Source: JBEEMU01 sp043778315 (GTDB taxonomy: Bacteria > Bacteroidota > Bacteroidia > Chitinophagales > Saprospiraceae). Taken from it: a stretch of DNA of 17,774 nt. A program made the translations under genes and the position numbers. Location of the stretch: assembly GCA_043778315.1 (NCBI GenBank), contig JAYWGJ010000346.1:1-17774 (forward strand). The letters run 5' to 3'. Below, in pieces: positions 6,763 through 17,774 of the stretch. The stretch's first letter is position 1. Each line of letters opens with the position of its first letter. Under the pieces are notes generated by a model. That model saw only the letters and a list, made by a program, of their open reading frames with translations, had not been told where the DNA came from and ran no database searches.

Positions 6763-9700
6763 ATGTATAAAATATTTTACAAGTCTCTTAGTGCGTTCGC
6801 CGTACTATTTTTTCTAATTGGTATTTCTTTTCGCACTGTTGCGCAAAGCACAGATTGCTCTGGCGCAATACAAATCTGTAACAACCAACTCAACGCATCG
6901 TTAGATGACGGTTTTGGTACACAACAATGCCCTTCTGGTGGTTGCGGTTGTTTATCGGCGGGCGAAAAAAACTCGCGGTGGTACAAAATGGTTATCTCTA
7001 CAAGTGGTATTTTGCGCTTCAAAATACAGCCTTACGGCACAGGCACCGCCGACTACGACTGGGCGTTGTTCGCGGCTGCGGCGGGCGGCGGCTGCCCAGC
7101 CAGTTTCGGTACGCCTACACGTTGCAATTTCGACCCAGGTAGCCAACCTACGGGTATGAGTAATAACGGCAACGACCCCACTGGCTCGAGTGCTGATGCT
7201 GATTTTGAAACAGAATTAGCCGTTACCGCAGGACAAACCTACTATCTTTTAGTAGATAACTACACGGGCAATACCGTTGGTTTTACCTTAGATTTATTTA
7301 GCGTCACCAATACTACCACCCTCAACTCCACAGCAGGCTTTAGCTGCACGGGTGTAAATACTTGTAACAGTTGCGGCGACCCAGATTGTGGTACTTACAC
7401 TTTCCCAATAGGCACTCCATACGGCTTTGACGCTACGGCAGCACAGGGCGCGTGCCATGCAGATTTTGCTAATCACGCAGTCGGCTCGGCAGGTTCGGCA
7501 GGTGCGAGTACTACGGCTGATGTGGTTTGTGGCGTATTCACGCCTAATGCTACTGCCGTGCAATTAACCAATCGCGGCTATGAAATAGAAGCAACAGGCG
7601 CGGCGAGTAGCTCGGCGTGTATCAACGCGGTTAGTGTAGCCTACCAAGTGTGGGATAATAATGCAGCCAACTGCCCAGCAGGTGGTATATGGCCTGTTGC
7701 GCCCGATGCGACTGGTTTGGTAACAGGTTTGACGATTGGCGTAACTTATAAAGTGTGTAAAACAACGACCATCACCTACGCAACGCCTGGCTGCTACCTT
7801 GTTCGCAACTGTCTGCCACTCACCGAAGTAGTAGAAAACGACGTGGTTTGTACTGCCAAAGCCTTAACGGTAGATGCTCCTGCTATTACAGGTAGTAATA
7901 ATGGTGCGAACGCTACGTTTAATGCGGGCTGTACCGCCGCGCACGACGTATTTTACAAATTTGTAGCACCTGCTTCGGGCAGAATACAAGTGACGGTAAG
8001 CGGCGGAACGCTCGATGCCGAAGTATCTTTATTAGGTGCGGATATACCAGCCGAGTGCGGCTTAGCTTGTACCGCTATTACCGATGCCTACCGTTTGGCA
8101 GGTTGTTATGATAACGCTATTGCGGGCGGTAGCGAAAGTTTTTGGACGTTCGTTATTCCCGGTCAAACCTACTATGTGTGGGTGGACGGCGTTGGTACTT
8201 CGCAAGGCACGTTCAACGTCGCGGTGTCGAGTATCGTCAATAATCCAGTAGTGCCTACCGCGAGTGCAGATATTCGCGGCGTACACGCCATACCTGTACA
8301 AGATGATTGTAATACAGCAGTATTAATCACTAAATCTTGCGTAGTTACCGCAGGTAGCAATAAATATTGTACCCCTAAATGTACCGACCCTGCACCCGCA
8401 ACTATGGGCGCATCAACCCTCGAAAATACCGCTTGGTACAAATGGGTGGCTGACGGCGCAGGTGAAGTACGCATCGATATGACCAGCGTGAACTGCACCC
8501 CAGGTGTAGGCACGGCTACCACCGCACAATTAGGTATCTACGAAGGTACCTGTGCTGCGCTTGTACCCAAAGCGAGCGGCTTGACTTCGGTTACTTTTAC
8601 CGCCGTTGCGGGTGTTACTTATTACATCGTTATCGACGGTAATGCAGGTGCGCAATGCGATTTCAACTTAGAAATAAAACGCCCCAAACTACTCACGCAA
8701 AGCTGTGGCGCAGCTACGGTAGCTTGTGCAGGAACGCCATTAGGCGCCACCATGACTTATTCTTACTTAGTGAATGACCCAGGTATGCGTTGGGCATACT
8801 GCGAAGGCGCGGCTTGTACCATCAACCTCGACGACCCAAGCACCTACAAAATATACGACCCTGCCGTAGGTTTACCTGCGCCGACGGCGTGCGCACCTAC
8901 CGCCTTCAAATTCGTAGGCTATATTTTATTAGACAACGGAACTACTAAATTCGGTGCGCCTTACGCTGCCTACCCGAAACCACAAGCGACCAATAGTACC
9001 ACAATCTTAACCGCAGGTAATGGCGGTTCGGCGACAGGTACAAACGACTGCTTGCGCCAAACCAACCCATGTACCCTAACTATATATCCAAAAACAAGTA
9101 GTTTGGTGACTACGGTATATGATGGTTGCAACCAAAACGTGAGTCTTACAGGTAGCTGCGCTGCCAACTACGAACTCGTAGTAGCGGGCGCGATAGTAGC
9201 AAGTCCATACAACCAAAACGTAGCAGCGGGTACGGTTACAGGTACGTTTACTGCCGTTACCGTTCGCCCCAAATTAGCGACTTACCCGAGTGCGCCTGCT
9301 TGTGCTTCACTCACTATCGCTAATCCGCGCAACTGCCCTTCGCCTATTTCTGATAATATTTGTACGGCTACAAGCCTCACTTTGGGCGCAGCACCTTATG
9401 CCACCAGCAATGCGAGTGCAGTATATAACTCGGTAGAAAACAATACATCATCTGCGGGCGCAGGCTATGCGATATGGTTTCAGTTTGTAGCACCTACCTC
9501 GGGTAGAGTTAATATAGCACTAACGAGCGTAGGTACTACCAATGGTATTGACCCTGTCATTGAGCTATACGATGCTATCGTTTATACGACTGGATTAAAC
9601 CCTGACTTATGCGAATCTTGTACCAATATGCAAGCACGTGCCAATTGGGCGAATTACAGAATTGGTGCAAGAGATAATGCAGGTGCTAACGCCAATGAAA

Positions 9701-12700
9701 CGATGGCTCCTGCTAACTATAGTGACGCTCTCGGCGGTACGGGACAGCTACAGCCTGGACAAACCTACTATTTTACCGTAGATGGCTCTAGTTCTTTCTT
9801 CACATCAACAGCCAATCAACAAGGTAATTTTAGTGTGCAAGTGACCGACGCGGGCGGCGGTCCAGCACGCCCAGTCAATGATGAGATAGCGGGAGCTATC
9901 GACATCAGCTCAGGGGTTTGCTGTGGCTTTGCAGGTACTAATATAGGCGGAACATCGCCGTGTACCGAGCCGTTATTGATTTCGGGTAGCAGCGAAACCT
10001 CTGTATGGTACAAATTCACACCTTCGGCTACCGCGCAGTACAGTTTTGGCTACGAAAATGCACAAAATAATACTGGTGCTTGCGGAGATGGTGCGATGCA
10101 GTTTTCTGTATTTTTACAAAATGCCACTACGGGCGCGCTTAGTGCCGCACCTGCTACTGCACCTGAGTCTAATTTCTTCTCAACGGGTGCAGCAGGTACT
10201 ACCTCAGGTTTTGTCAATATCACACTTACCGCAGGTACTACTTATTTTGTGATGATGGACGGCTTTTCGGGTAATTACTGTAATTTTGATTTTGTTATCA
10301 AAAACCAATCTATTTGCTGCGGTGCTAAACTCGGCGTGGTAGAAGGTGGCAATAAAACCTTGTGTAGCGGCGAAAGCGCAACATGGGGCGTATCAGATTT
10401 TGATGGCGGTAGTGGCTCCAGAACGAACCCTGTAGTAGGCTGGGCATACCACTTAGTCCCATTAATAAATCCTGACCCGCTCAATGCAGCTAATAATGCT
10501 ATTATAAACGGTTATTACACAGGTGTAGTATCCAAAACAGCTACTGCTATTACCACACACGGTACTTCTAGTAAATCAACCTCAAACGCGCCTCCTGGGT
10601 TCAGTTCGGGTACTACCTACGAAAGTGCAGTTAAAGTATGTAATGGCGCGCCTGGTCGTCCGTTTATTTCGGCTGCAAGCGATGTAAAGGTATGTATCAA
10701 CTTTACTTGCGATGATGTAGATAATTTACGTTGTAGCTTACTAGCACCCGACGGCGTTACTAGCATACCGCTCATTAATGCCGATGTATGGCCTACTAGC
10801 TTATTGGCTAAAAATCCAGGTACTTTCAATATGTGTTTTGTAACTGGCGCGTCTGCTTTATCTACTATTAATAGTGCCGCAGGTCTCGCGGTTAATCACG
10901 CGCCTAACGGTAGTTTTGCCACGCTTGTAGGACAACCCGTGAACGGCACTTGGAAACTACAGTTTTCTGATAATTACACAGATGGCAGTGGCGTGAATTT
11001 CAACTCGTGGAGGATTGACCTCAACGGTCAGTACAATACTTTTGGACCTACACATGGCGATATTACACAAACCAACAAAAATCCATATCTACCTGCACAG
11101 GAGTATTATATGACTCCTGTTACCTTTATCGACGGCTTAATTTTTGATGCTAATTGTCATGCTTTCGGACCGAGCGTAAAAGTGCAGAATTTGGAGCAGG
11201 TATCTGCACCTACCTACACCGCTACTTGCGGAACAGGCGGTACTTGTACTGCAGGTGCGGATAATGCTAATATTACTGTTACCGCCCCTACGGGTGGTAT
11301 GCCTGGTATGCCAAGCACGTTCAATAGCAGCCCTACTTCTTTGGCATTGACCGACGGCGCAGCTACGGGTACTTTCCAAAGCAACGCGATTACTATTCCC
11401 GCAGGCGCATTTGATGCAGGTGCTACGCTAACCAGTGAAAACAATATCAGGGTTTGTTTAGTGTTAAATCACCCGAACGCTGCCGATATTGATGCGTACT
11501 TAGTATCGCCATCTGGCGGTCTTTACAACGGTGCAAACTCGTGGGAGCTAACCACTGACAACGGTGGTACTAACGACTTTTACGGCACTTACTGCTTCTA
11601 TCTGCCATTGACACAAGGAAATATTACCGCAGTTACCTCCCTTGCTGGCGTAGTTAATGCAGACAACTGGACGGCAGAGGCAGGATATGCCAATATCAAC
11701 GGCGACCCGATAGCAGGCGCGTGGACGCTCTATATCCACGACGACGCTACTGGTAGTACAGGTAGTTTGGATAGCTGGAGCATCTCCATAGAAGGACCGA
11801 ACACCAATAAGTTTGGTATAGCAGGTACTGGCGGGGCGGCTGCCCTTACAGGCAATTATAACCCTTCGGCGGTACTCGCACCATTTACCTCTAATAGCAA
11901 CGCGGTATGGGAAACCACCTTTACCGACGGCAATTCTTGTGCTACCAAAGTAGGCGGTAAGTACAAAAAAGCCTTGCTTACCGACCTTGATTTATTAACG
12001 CCATTGTGCAAAACAGATGCGGTAAAAACATTTACTATCGCACCTGAGCCGCCTAAATACACGACTTACAGAGTTACCATAGATACCGATACTTATCCAG
12101 AAGAAATTTATTGGTCTATCAGAAATGGTGCAGGCTATGCCGTTATTTCGGGCGGACCTTACCAACACAACCAAACAGCCGCTATCACAACTACAAGTGT
12201 GAACCTGCCTGCGGCAGACGGACCATACACTTATTATATCAACGATATATATGGCGACGGTATGATTTATGGCGGTGGTTCGTTCTTGGTAGAAGAATTG
12301 CGCAACGGCGTATATGCTACGGCAGCAAGCCACGTTTATCCTAATTTAACAGGTACATTTACGGCAGAAGTATATCCATTAGCCGACCCAGTAGGCAACC
12401 TTACAGGTACTATTGGTACAAGCTGCTCGGCACTGTGCGCGCCTACGGGTGCAGCACCCGCTACGGTCACTTATACCACAGGTAGCACTACGGGTACGTT
12501 TACGCCTGCGAGCGCAACTACGGGTAATAATACCTTCGCGTTCGGTTTTACCGATATCTATGGCTGTCAATTGTGTAAACAAAAAACAGTAGAGGTATTC
12601 CCTGGGCTTACCGCCTTGACTATCACGCCCGATTGTGCGGCTACGCCTAAAACAGTATCTGCCGTCGCTACCACCTCAGGCACGCTCGCAGGCTACGCCT

Positions 12701-13410
12701 TAGAGTACTCTTACGATGGCGGCGCAACCTGGACAACGTCAGCATCTGGTACATTCAGTAATGTATATGTGTATGCAAGGGTCAAAAACACGACTTCGTC
12801 GGTCACGAACTGCGAGTTTCAGTCTGCCAAAATAACCACCTGCGCGCCAACGCCATTGCCTATTCAGCTCACTACCTTCAACGGTAAAGTGAACAATACA
12901 ACTAATGAATTGTATTGGCAAACGGCAACCGAGCAAAACTCGGCTTGGCACGTCGTAGAGCGTTCGATAGATGGTATCAACGGTTGGACAGAAGTAGGTC
13001 GCCGCAAAGCAGTGGGCAATTCTACTACACTCCAAAACTATACGCTCACCGACGAAAAACCACTCATTCGTGGCTATTATCGCTTGCGCAACATAGACTT
13101 TGACGGCAAAGTACAACTATCTAATGTTATCGTTTTGGAACGCAAACGCGGCGGATTTGGCTTTGCAGCCGTCTATCCGATACCAACTAACGAAGGCATA
13201 ACGGTCGATTACGAAACCGAAACTGCCGAAGAAGTGACCTTCCGTGTCATAGATGTATTAGGACAAGTATTGAGTACGCAAGTACAAGCTGCCACCAAAG
13301 GCATCAATACCGTCCTGATAGACCTATCCAATTACCCTAATGGCAACTATGTATTGCTCATGGATAACGGCACGCATAGAAACGTCACCAAAATAGTGAA
13401 AGCAAGATAG
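6763..13410 (+). CDS. Giant T9SS-sorted surface protein with PPC-like and two P (Homo B) domains
   Basis: I place the start at ATG 6763 (2,215 aa), not the in-frame ATG at 6676: from 6763 a signal peptide follows at once (MYKIFYKSLSAFAVLFFL, cleavage near VAQ) and overlap with the preceding gene disappears. Modules in order: N-terminal PPC-like beta-sandwich ~30-180 (YDWALF, AGQTYYLLVDNYTG); Cys-rich linkers; similar PPC-like units ~356-491, 513-640, 861-1030 and 1036-1180 (GQTYYVWVDG, GQTYYFTVDG); proprotein-convertase P domains ~1290-1425 (GTWKLQFSDNYTDGSG) and ~1510-1676 (GAWTLYIHDDATGSTGSLDSW); a DTDTYPEEIYWSI...INDIYGDGM domain ~1762-1846; a Fn3-like unit ~2031-2129 (TATEQNSAWHVVERSIDG); and a T9SS type A sorting domain ~2130-2215 (YPIPTNEGI, IDLSNYPNGNYVLL, KIVKAR). 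The protein should cross the outer membrane by T9SS and stay on the surface or be released. No catalytic domain is visible; adhesion or binding is a guess. Confidence 0.9.
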   Translation: MYKIFYKSLSAFAVLFFLIGISFRTVAQSTDCSGAIQICNNQLNASLDDGFGTQQCPSGGCGCLSAGEKNSRWYKMVISTSGILRFKIQPYGTGTADYDWALFAAAAGGGCPASFGTPTRCNFDPGSQPTGMSNNGNDPTGSSADADFETELAVTAGQTYYLLVDNYTGNTVGFTLDLFSVTNTTTLNSTAGFSCTGVNTCNSCGDPDCGTYTFPIGTPYGFDATAAQGACHADFANHAVGSAGSAGASTTADVVCGVFTPNATAVQLTNRGYEIEATGAASSSACINAVSVAYQVWDNNAANCPAGGIWPVAPDATGLVTGLTIGVTYKVCKTTTITYATPGCYLVRNCLPLTEVVENDVVCTAKALTVDAPAITGSNNGANATFNAGCTAAHDVFYKFVAPASGRIQVTVSGGTLDAEVSLLGADIPAECGLACTAITDAYRLAGCYDNAIAGGSESFWTFVIPGQTYYVWVDGVGTSQGTFNVAVSSIVNNPVVPTASADIRGVHAIPVQDDCNTAVLITKSCVVTAGSNKYCTPKCTDPAPATMGASTLENTAWYKWVADGAGEVRIDMTSVNCTPGVGTATTAQLGIYEGTCAALVPKASGLTSVTFTAVAGVTYYIVIDGNAGAQCDFNLEIKRPKLLTQSCGAATVACAGTPLGATMTYSYLVNDPGMRWAYCEGAACTINLDDPSTYKIYDPAVGLPAPTACAPTAFKFVGYILLDNGTTKFGAPYAAYPKPQATNSTTILTAGNGGSATGTNDCLRQTNPCTLTIYPKTSSLVTTVYDGCNQNVSLTGSCAANYELVVAGAIVASPYNQNVAAGTVTGTFTAVTVRPKLATYPSAPACASLTIANPRNCPSPISDNICTATSLTLGAAPYATSNASAVYNSVENNTSSAGAGYAIWFQFVAPTSGRVNIALTSVGTTNGIDPVIELYDAIVYTTGLNPDLCESCTNMQARANWANYRIGARDNAGANANETMAPANYSDALGGTGQLQPGQTYYFTVDGSSSFFTSTANQQGNFSVQVTDAGGGPARPVNDEIAGAIDISSGVCCGFAGTNIGGTSPCTEPLLISGSSETSVWYKFTPSATAQYSFGYENAQNNTGACGDGAMQFSVFLQNATTGALSAAPATAPESNFFSTGAAGTTSGFVNITLTAGTTYFVMMDGFSGNYCNFDFVIKNQSICCGAKLGVVEGGNKTLCSGESATWGVSDFDGGSGSRTNPVVGWAYHLVPLINPDPLNAANNAIINGYYTGVVSKTATAITTHGTSSKSTSNAPPGFSSGTTYESAVKVCNGAPGRPFISAASDVKVCINFTCDDVDNLRCSLLAPDGVTSIPLINADVWPTSLLAKNPGTFNMCFVTGASALSTINSAAGLAVNHAPNGSFATLVGQPVNGTWKLQFSDNYTDGSGVNFNSWRIDLNGQYNTFGPTHGDITQTNKNPYLPAQEYYMTPVTFIDGLIFDANCHAFGPSVKVQNLEQVSAPTYTATCGTGGTCTAGADNANITVTAPTGGMPGMPSTFNSSPTSLALTDGAATGTFQSNAITIPAGAFDAGATLTSENNIRVCLVLNHPNAADIDAYLVSPSGGLYNGANSWELTTDNGGTNDFYGTYCFYLPLTQGNITAVTSLAGVVNADNWTAEAGYANINGDPIAGAWTLYIHDDATGSTGSLDSWSISIEGPNTNKFGIAGTGGAAALTGNYNPSAVLAPFTSNSNAVWETTFTDGNSCATKVGGKYKKALLTDLDLLTPLCKTDAVKTFTIAPEPPKYTTYRVTIDTDTYPEEIYWSIRNGAGYAVISGGPYQHNQTAAITTTSVNLPAADGPYTYYINDIYGDGMIYGGGSFLVEELRNGVYATAASHVYPNLTGTFTAEVYPLADPVGNLTGTIGTSCSALCAPTGAAPATVTYTTGSTTGTFTPASATTGNNTFAFGFTDIYGCQLCKQKTVEVFPGLTALTITPDCAATPKTVSAVATTSGTLAGYALEYSYDGGATWTTSASGTFSNVYVYARVKNTTSSVTNCEFQSAKITTCAPTPLPIQLTTFNGKVNNTTNELYWQTATEQNSAWHVVERSIDGINGWTEVGRRKAVGNSTTLQNYTLTDEKPLIRGYYRLRNIDFDGKVQLSNVIVLERKRGGFGFAAVYPIPTNEGITVDYETETAEEVTFRVIDVLGQVLSTQVQAATKGINTVLIDLSNYPNGNYVLLMDNGTHRNVTKIVKAR

Positions 13411-13444
13411 TCCCTAACTGTCAATAAGTATAGTGTTATATTTT

Positions 13445-13490
13445 AGTGTACAATTTGTATTAGCAATAATACAAGTTGTACACTTTTTTT
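13445..13490 (+). terminator. Rho-independent terminator of the surface-protein operon
   Basis: AGTGTACAATTTGTATT (13445-13461) pairs with AATACAAGTTGTACACT (13468-13484) over 17 positions with a single G-T wobble, around the 6-nt loop AGCAAT. A run of seven T follows (13484-13490). It lies 35 bp after the stop codon of the giant gene and cleanly ends that transcript. Confidence 0.93.
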
Positions 13491-13565
13491 ATTAAAATAT
13501 TTGTAATTTGAATTATTAGTATATTTTCGTATATTTACAATAACATTTGATAGAAACAGAATAGC

Positions 13566-13573
13566 TAACTTTG
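13566..13573 (+). promoter_or_regulatory. Candidate Bacteroidota -7 promoter box TAACTTTG
   Basis: TAACTTTG matches TAnnTTTG and lies 103 bp before the next gene, after the terminator, where a new promoter is needed. A TTTG at 13546-13549 could be the -33 element, but the 16-bp spacing is shorter than usual. The 13411-13676 gap holds only this and the terminator. Confidence 0.45.
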
Positions 13574-13676
13574 ATAATCAAATATTTATACATTAAAAAT
13601 TATCATCATATATATTATCTTCTTAATTATTACTTTTATTCATTGTATTATTATCACAAAACAACGATTATTTTTT

Positions 13677-16211
<2,535 letters not shown>

Positions 16212-16212
<1 letters not shown>

Positions 16213-17774
16213 GGGAATCTAATTACGGAATTAGAGCGAAGGATTTGGTTGTGTTTTTTTTCTTCTGGCTGAAGCGGATTTGTTCGTCTGTTTTAACGAA
16301 CAATAACACAATGATTGCCGCGAGACAATTAGGAATCTAAACGAATTTCGTTCTCGTGTGCGTTGACAGAGAGAAACACAATTAATGCTCTCTTGTCTGC
16401 GCGATGAAATAGCAAGCAACGGATGATCTTTGCTGTTGACGGCGCTAGAGAGCGGTTCTCCAGGGACGACGACGACGACGATGCTGCCTGCGTACGTTGT
16501 TGGTCCGTCGTTCTCTGAACGAAAAAGGAGAAAGTGACATTGACTGATCAGCAAGACAATTATCCAAACAGATTGCAACTATCACAAATGATTGTTCTCG
16601 CTGGCCGAGGCCCGTTGCATCATCCAGTGGCTCGCGATGTTTGCCGTGCGTGTCTGTGTGTGTGTTTGTTGATTATCGAATATCTTCTGCCATCTTAGAG
16701 AATTAGTCGAGATCGATCGATTGCAGTGGCAGCCGAGAAGAGGCGCACTGATGCCGTTGCCTGTTTCCCCCTTCGTGTTCGACGAACGCGCAAGCGCCAG
16801 GCCAATGAATGACAATAGGGCTTGACGAAGCGTGCGCGCGTGGGTAACAGTGGATTTGATTTCTGCCTGTGCCATCGACGCTCAACGAGTAACGAACCGA
16901 AGAGAATGATTCCAAGACAAGCATTAATCGTCGTTTTCTCGCTCGCTCTTTGTCTTCCATTAGATGATGGATCATCGGCATTTGTAGACACTCGATTTTC
17001 TAGGCCAAGCGTTTGCGAAAAAAAAGGAAGAATCGCGTACGCTATCGCTGTCGGCATCGAGGTAACCGGTCTCGCAAGTCTTTTCTCTCCGACTGCCAAT
17101 TGCCGGGTTACGGATGCGTTAATTGATCTGTATCTTGTCGGTAGCTCCTTCATCGACATGCCGAGTGAAGTCACAATCTACGTGGCCATTGTTGAAAGAC
17201 GCGCGTGCCCTTGACATCCTTCATTTGCCTTCTTCTTTTTTCCTTATGTGCTCATACACACAGACGCAAAGATTTCCAAAGGAAATTGTCCTGTCGTTCG
17301 TACCCATTGTTATGCCCTCAGATGTTCTCTCGTATTATTTTCGAAATCATCATCAATAGTCGCTAAAAACACAAGGCACGCTCGTACAAGCAACAAATAT
17401 TGATCGAAAGCGACAATTTTTCTTCGCAGGCCTCTCTCTCTCTCGCGTCTCTTTCTTCTCTCCTATCCGTGGACCGAGCGCATTCTGCTCGTTTCCTTCC
17501 AGCAGCAGCGTCTTCCTTCTGCTCCTCTCATCATCGCTCTCGATATCTGCGGATAAGATCGTTTCCCCATGTATTTCGGTCATCATTGACGCGCTCGTGT
17601 ACAGATCGCGCTTGTTATGAGGGTACCGCAATAAGCATGTCAGTTTACAATCCATCATAGAACAGGCAGCGCAACAGAGGGAGAAAAGCTTTCCTCGTCG
17701 TCGTCGTCGTCGATTGATATTATTCCGACATTTGCGAAAGAGCTCGACTGTATTTCAGCTCGCGGTTTAGATCG
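16212..17774. other. Unrelated, eukaryote-like noncoding DNA
   Basis: This 1.56-kb tail differs from the rest: no bacterial gene order, stops in all frames at short intervals, and simple repeats of kinds absent upstream, namely (GAC)n at 16465-16483, TG-rich 16651-16670, CT-rich 17431-17460, and (TCG)6 at 17695-17712. GATCGATCGATTG occurs at 16710-16722, and CpG and TCGA words are common. This texture is typical of eukaryotic (for example insect or algal) noncoding DNA; I cannot name the source. The longest frames are on opposite strands over the same bases (16822-17214 plus, 16695-17174 minus) and neither looks like a known protein. Starting at 16906 the plus one would begin MIPRQALIVVFSLALCLPL, signal-peptide-like, but this alone is not enough to call a gene. 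Confidence 0.75.
17695..17712. repeat. (TCG)6 microsatellite
   Basis: Six perfect TCG units in the noncoding tail. With (GAC)n at 16465 and the CT-rich tract at 17431 it shows the microsatellite-rich texture of this segment. Confidence 0.9.

Noticed and set aside
16695..17214. Frames of 159 (minus) and 130 (plus) residues in the tail, the latter with a signal-peptide-like start at 16906
   Set aside because: They overlap on opposite strands in noncoding-looking DNA, have no recognisable domain, and frames of this length occur by chance in CpG-rich sequence.

Overview
The first ~16.2 kb of this window looks like chromosomal DNA of a Bacteroidota bacterium. Secreted proteins have short signal peptides ending in A-Q. 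Genes start after A-rich leaders with no Shine-Dalgarno, and a TAnnTTTG-type -7 box can be found. The 2,215-residue surface protein ends in a type IX secretion (T9SS) type A sorting domain. The last ~1.5 kb (about 16,213-17,774) is different DNA: no bacterial gene architecture, simple repeats (GAC, TG, CT, TCG), CpG- and TCGA-rich noncoding texture. It looks eukaryotic, and I read the boundary as an assembly or cloning chimera joined at a (GGC)n tract rather than a natural insertion.

Layout. 1-726: 3' end of a DNA modification methyltransferase. 727-1047: gap with a 52-bp tandem repeat and an inverted copy just before the next start. 1048-3675: two tandem, paralogous, exported thioredoxin-fold proteins with C-terminal helical (TPR-like) tails, separated by a gap with 16-bp repeats. 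3676-3765: short gap of degenerate GATTAGTG-like repeats. 3766-4242: biotin carboxyl carrier-like protein, followed by a strong bidirectional terminator. 4366-4680: repeat-rich gap (56-bp tandem repeats and TTTGCGTCT-type repeats shared with the 2.3-kb gap). 4687-5568 (minus): membrane fatty acid hydroxylase/sterol desaturase. 5569-6089: AT-rich gap with no gene. 6090-13410: a small secreted Ala/Glu/Gln-rich protein and, 19 bp later, a giant T9SS surface protein, closed by a strong terminator. 13677 to ~16212: the 5' part of a second large surface protein that shares the giant protein's N-terminal domain and continues into Ig-like, beta-helix and Gly-rich segments before the chimeric junction cuts it off.

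How the genes work together. The right-hand bacterial part is a surface-protein locus: a small exported protein and giant multidomain proteins built from PPC-like, P-domain (Homo B) and Ig-like modules, probably displayed on the outer membrane or released. The left part is a mixed housekeeping/accessory region (envelope thiol-disulfide proteins, a biotin carrier, lipid hydroxylase, DNA methylase) with no single obvious pathway. I did not find a convincing wholly new system. The best leads are the dispersed intergenic repeat family, the repeat/inverted-copy leader of the first thioredoxin gene, the giant two-P-domain T9SS protein with its co-transcribed partner, and the collagen-like/polyglycine beta-helix protein.
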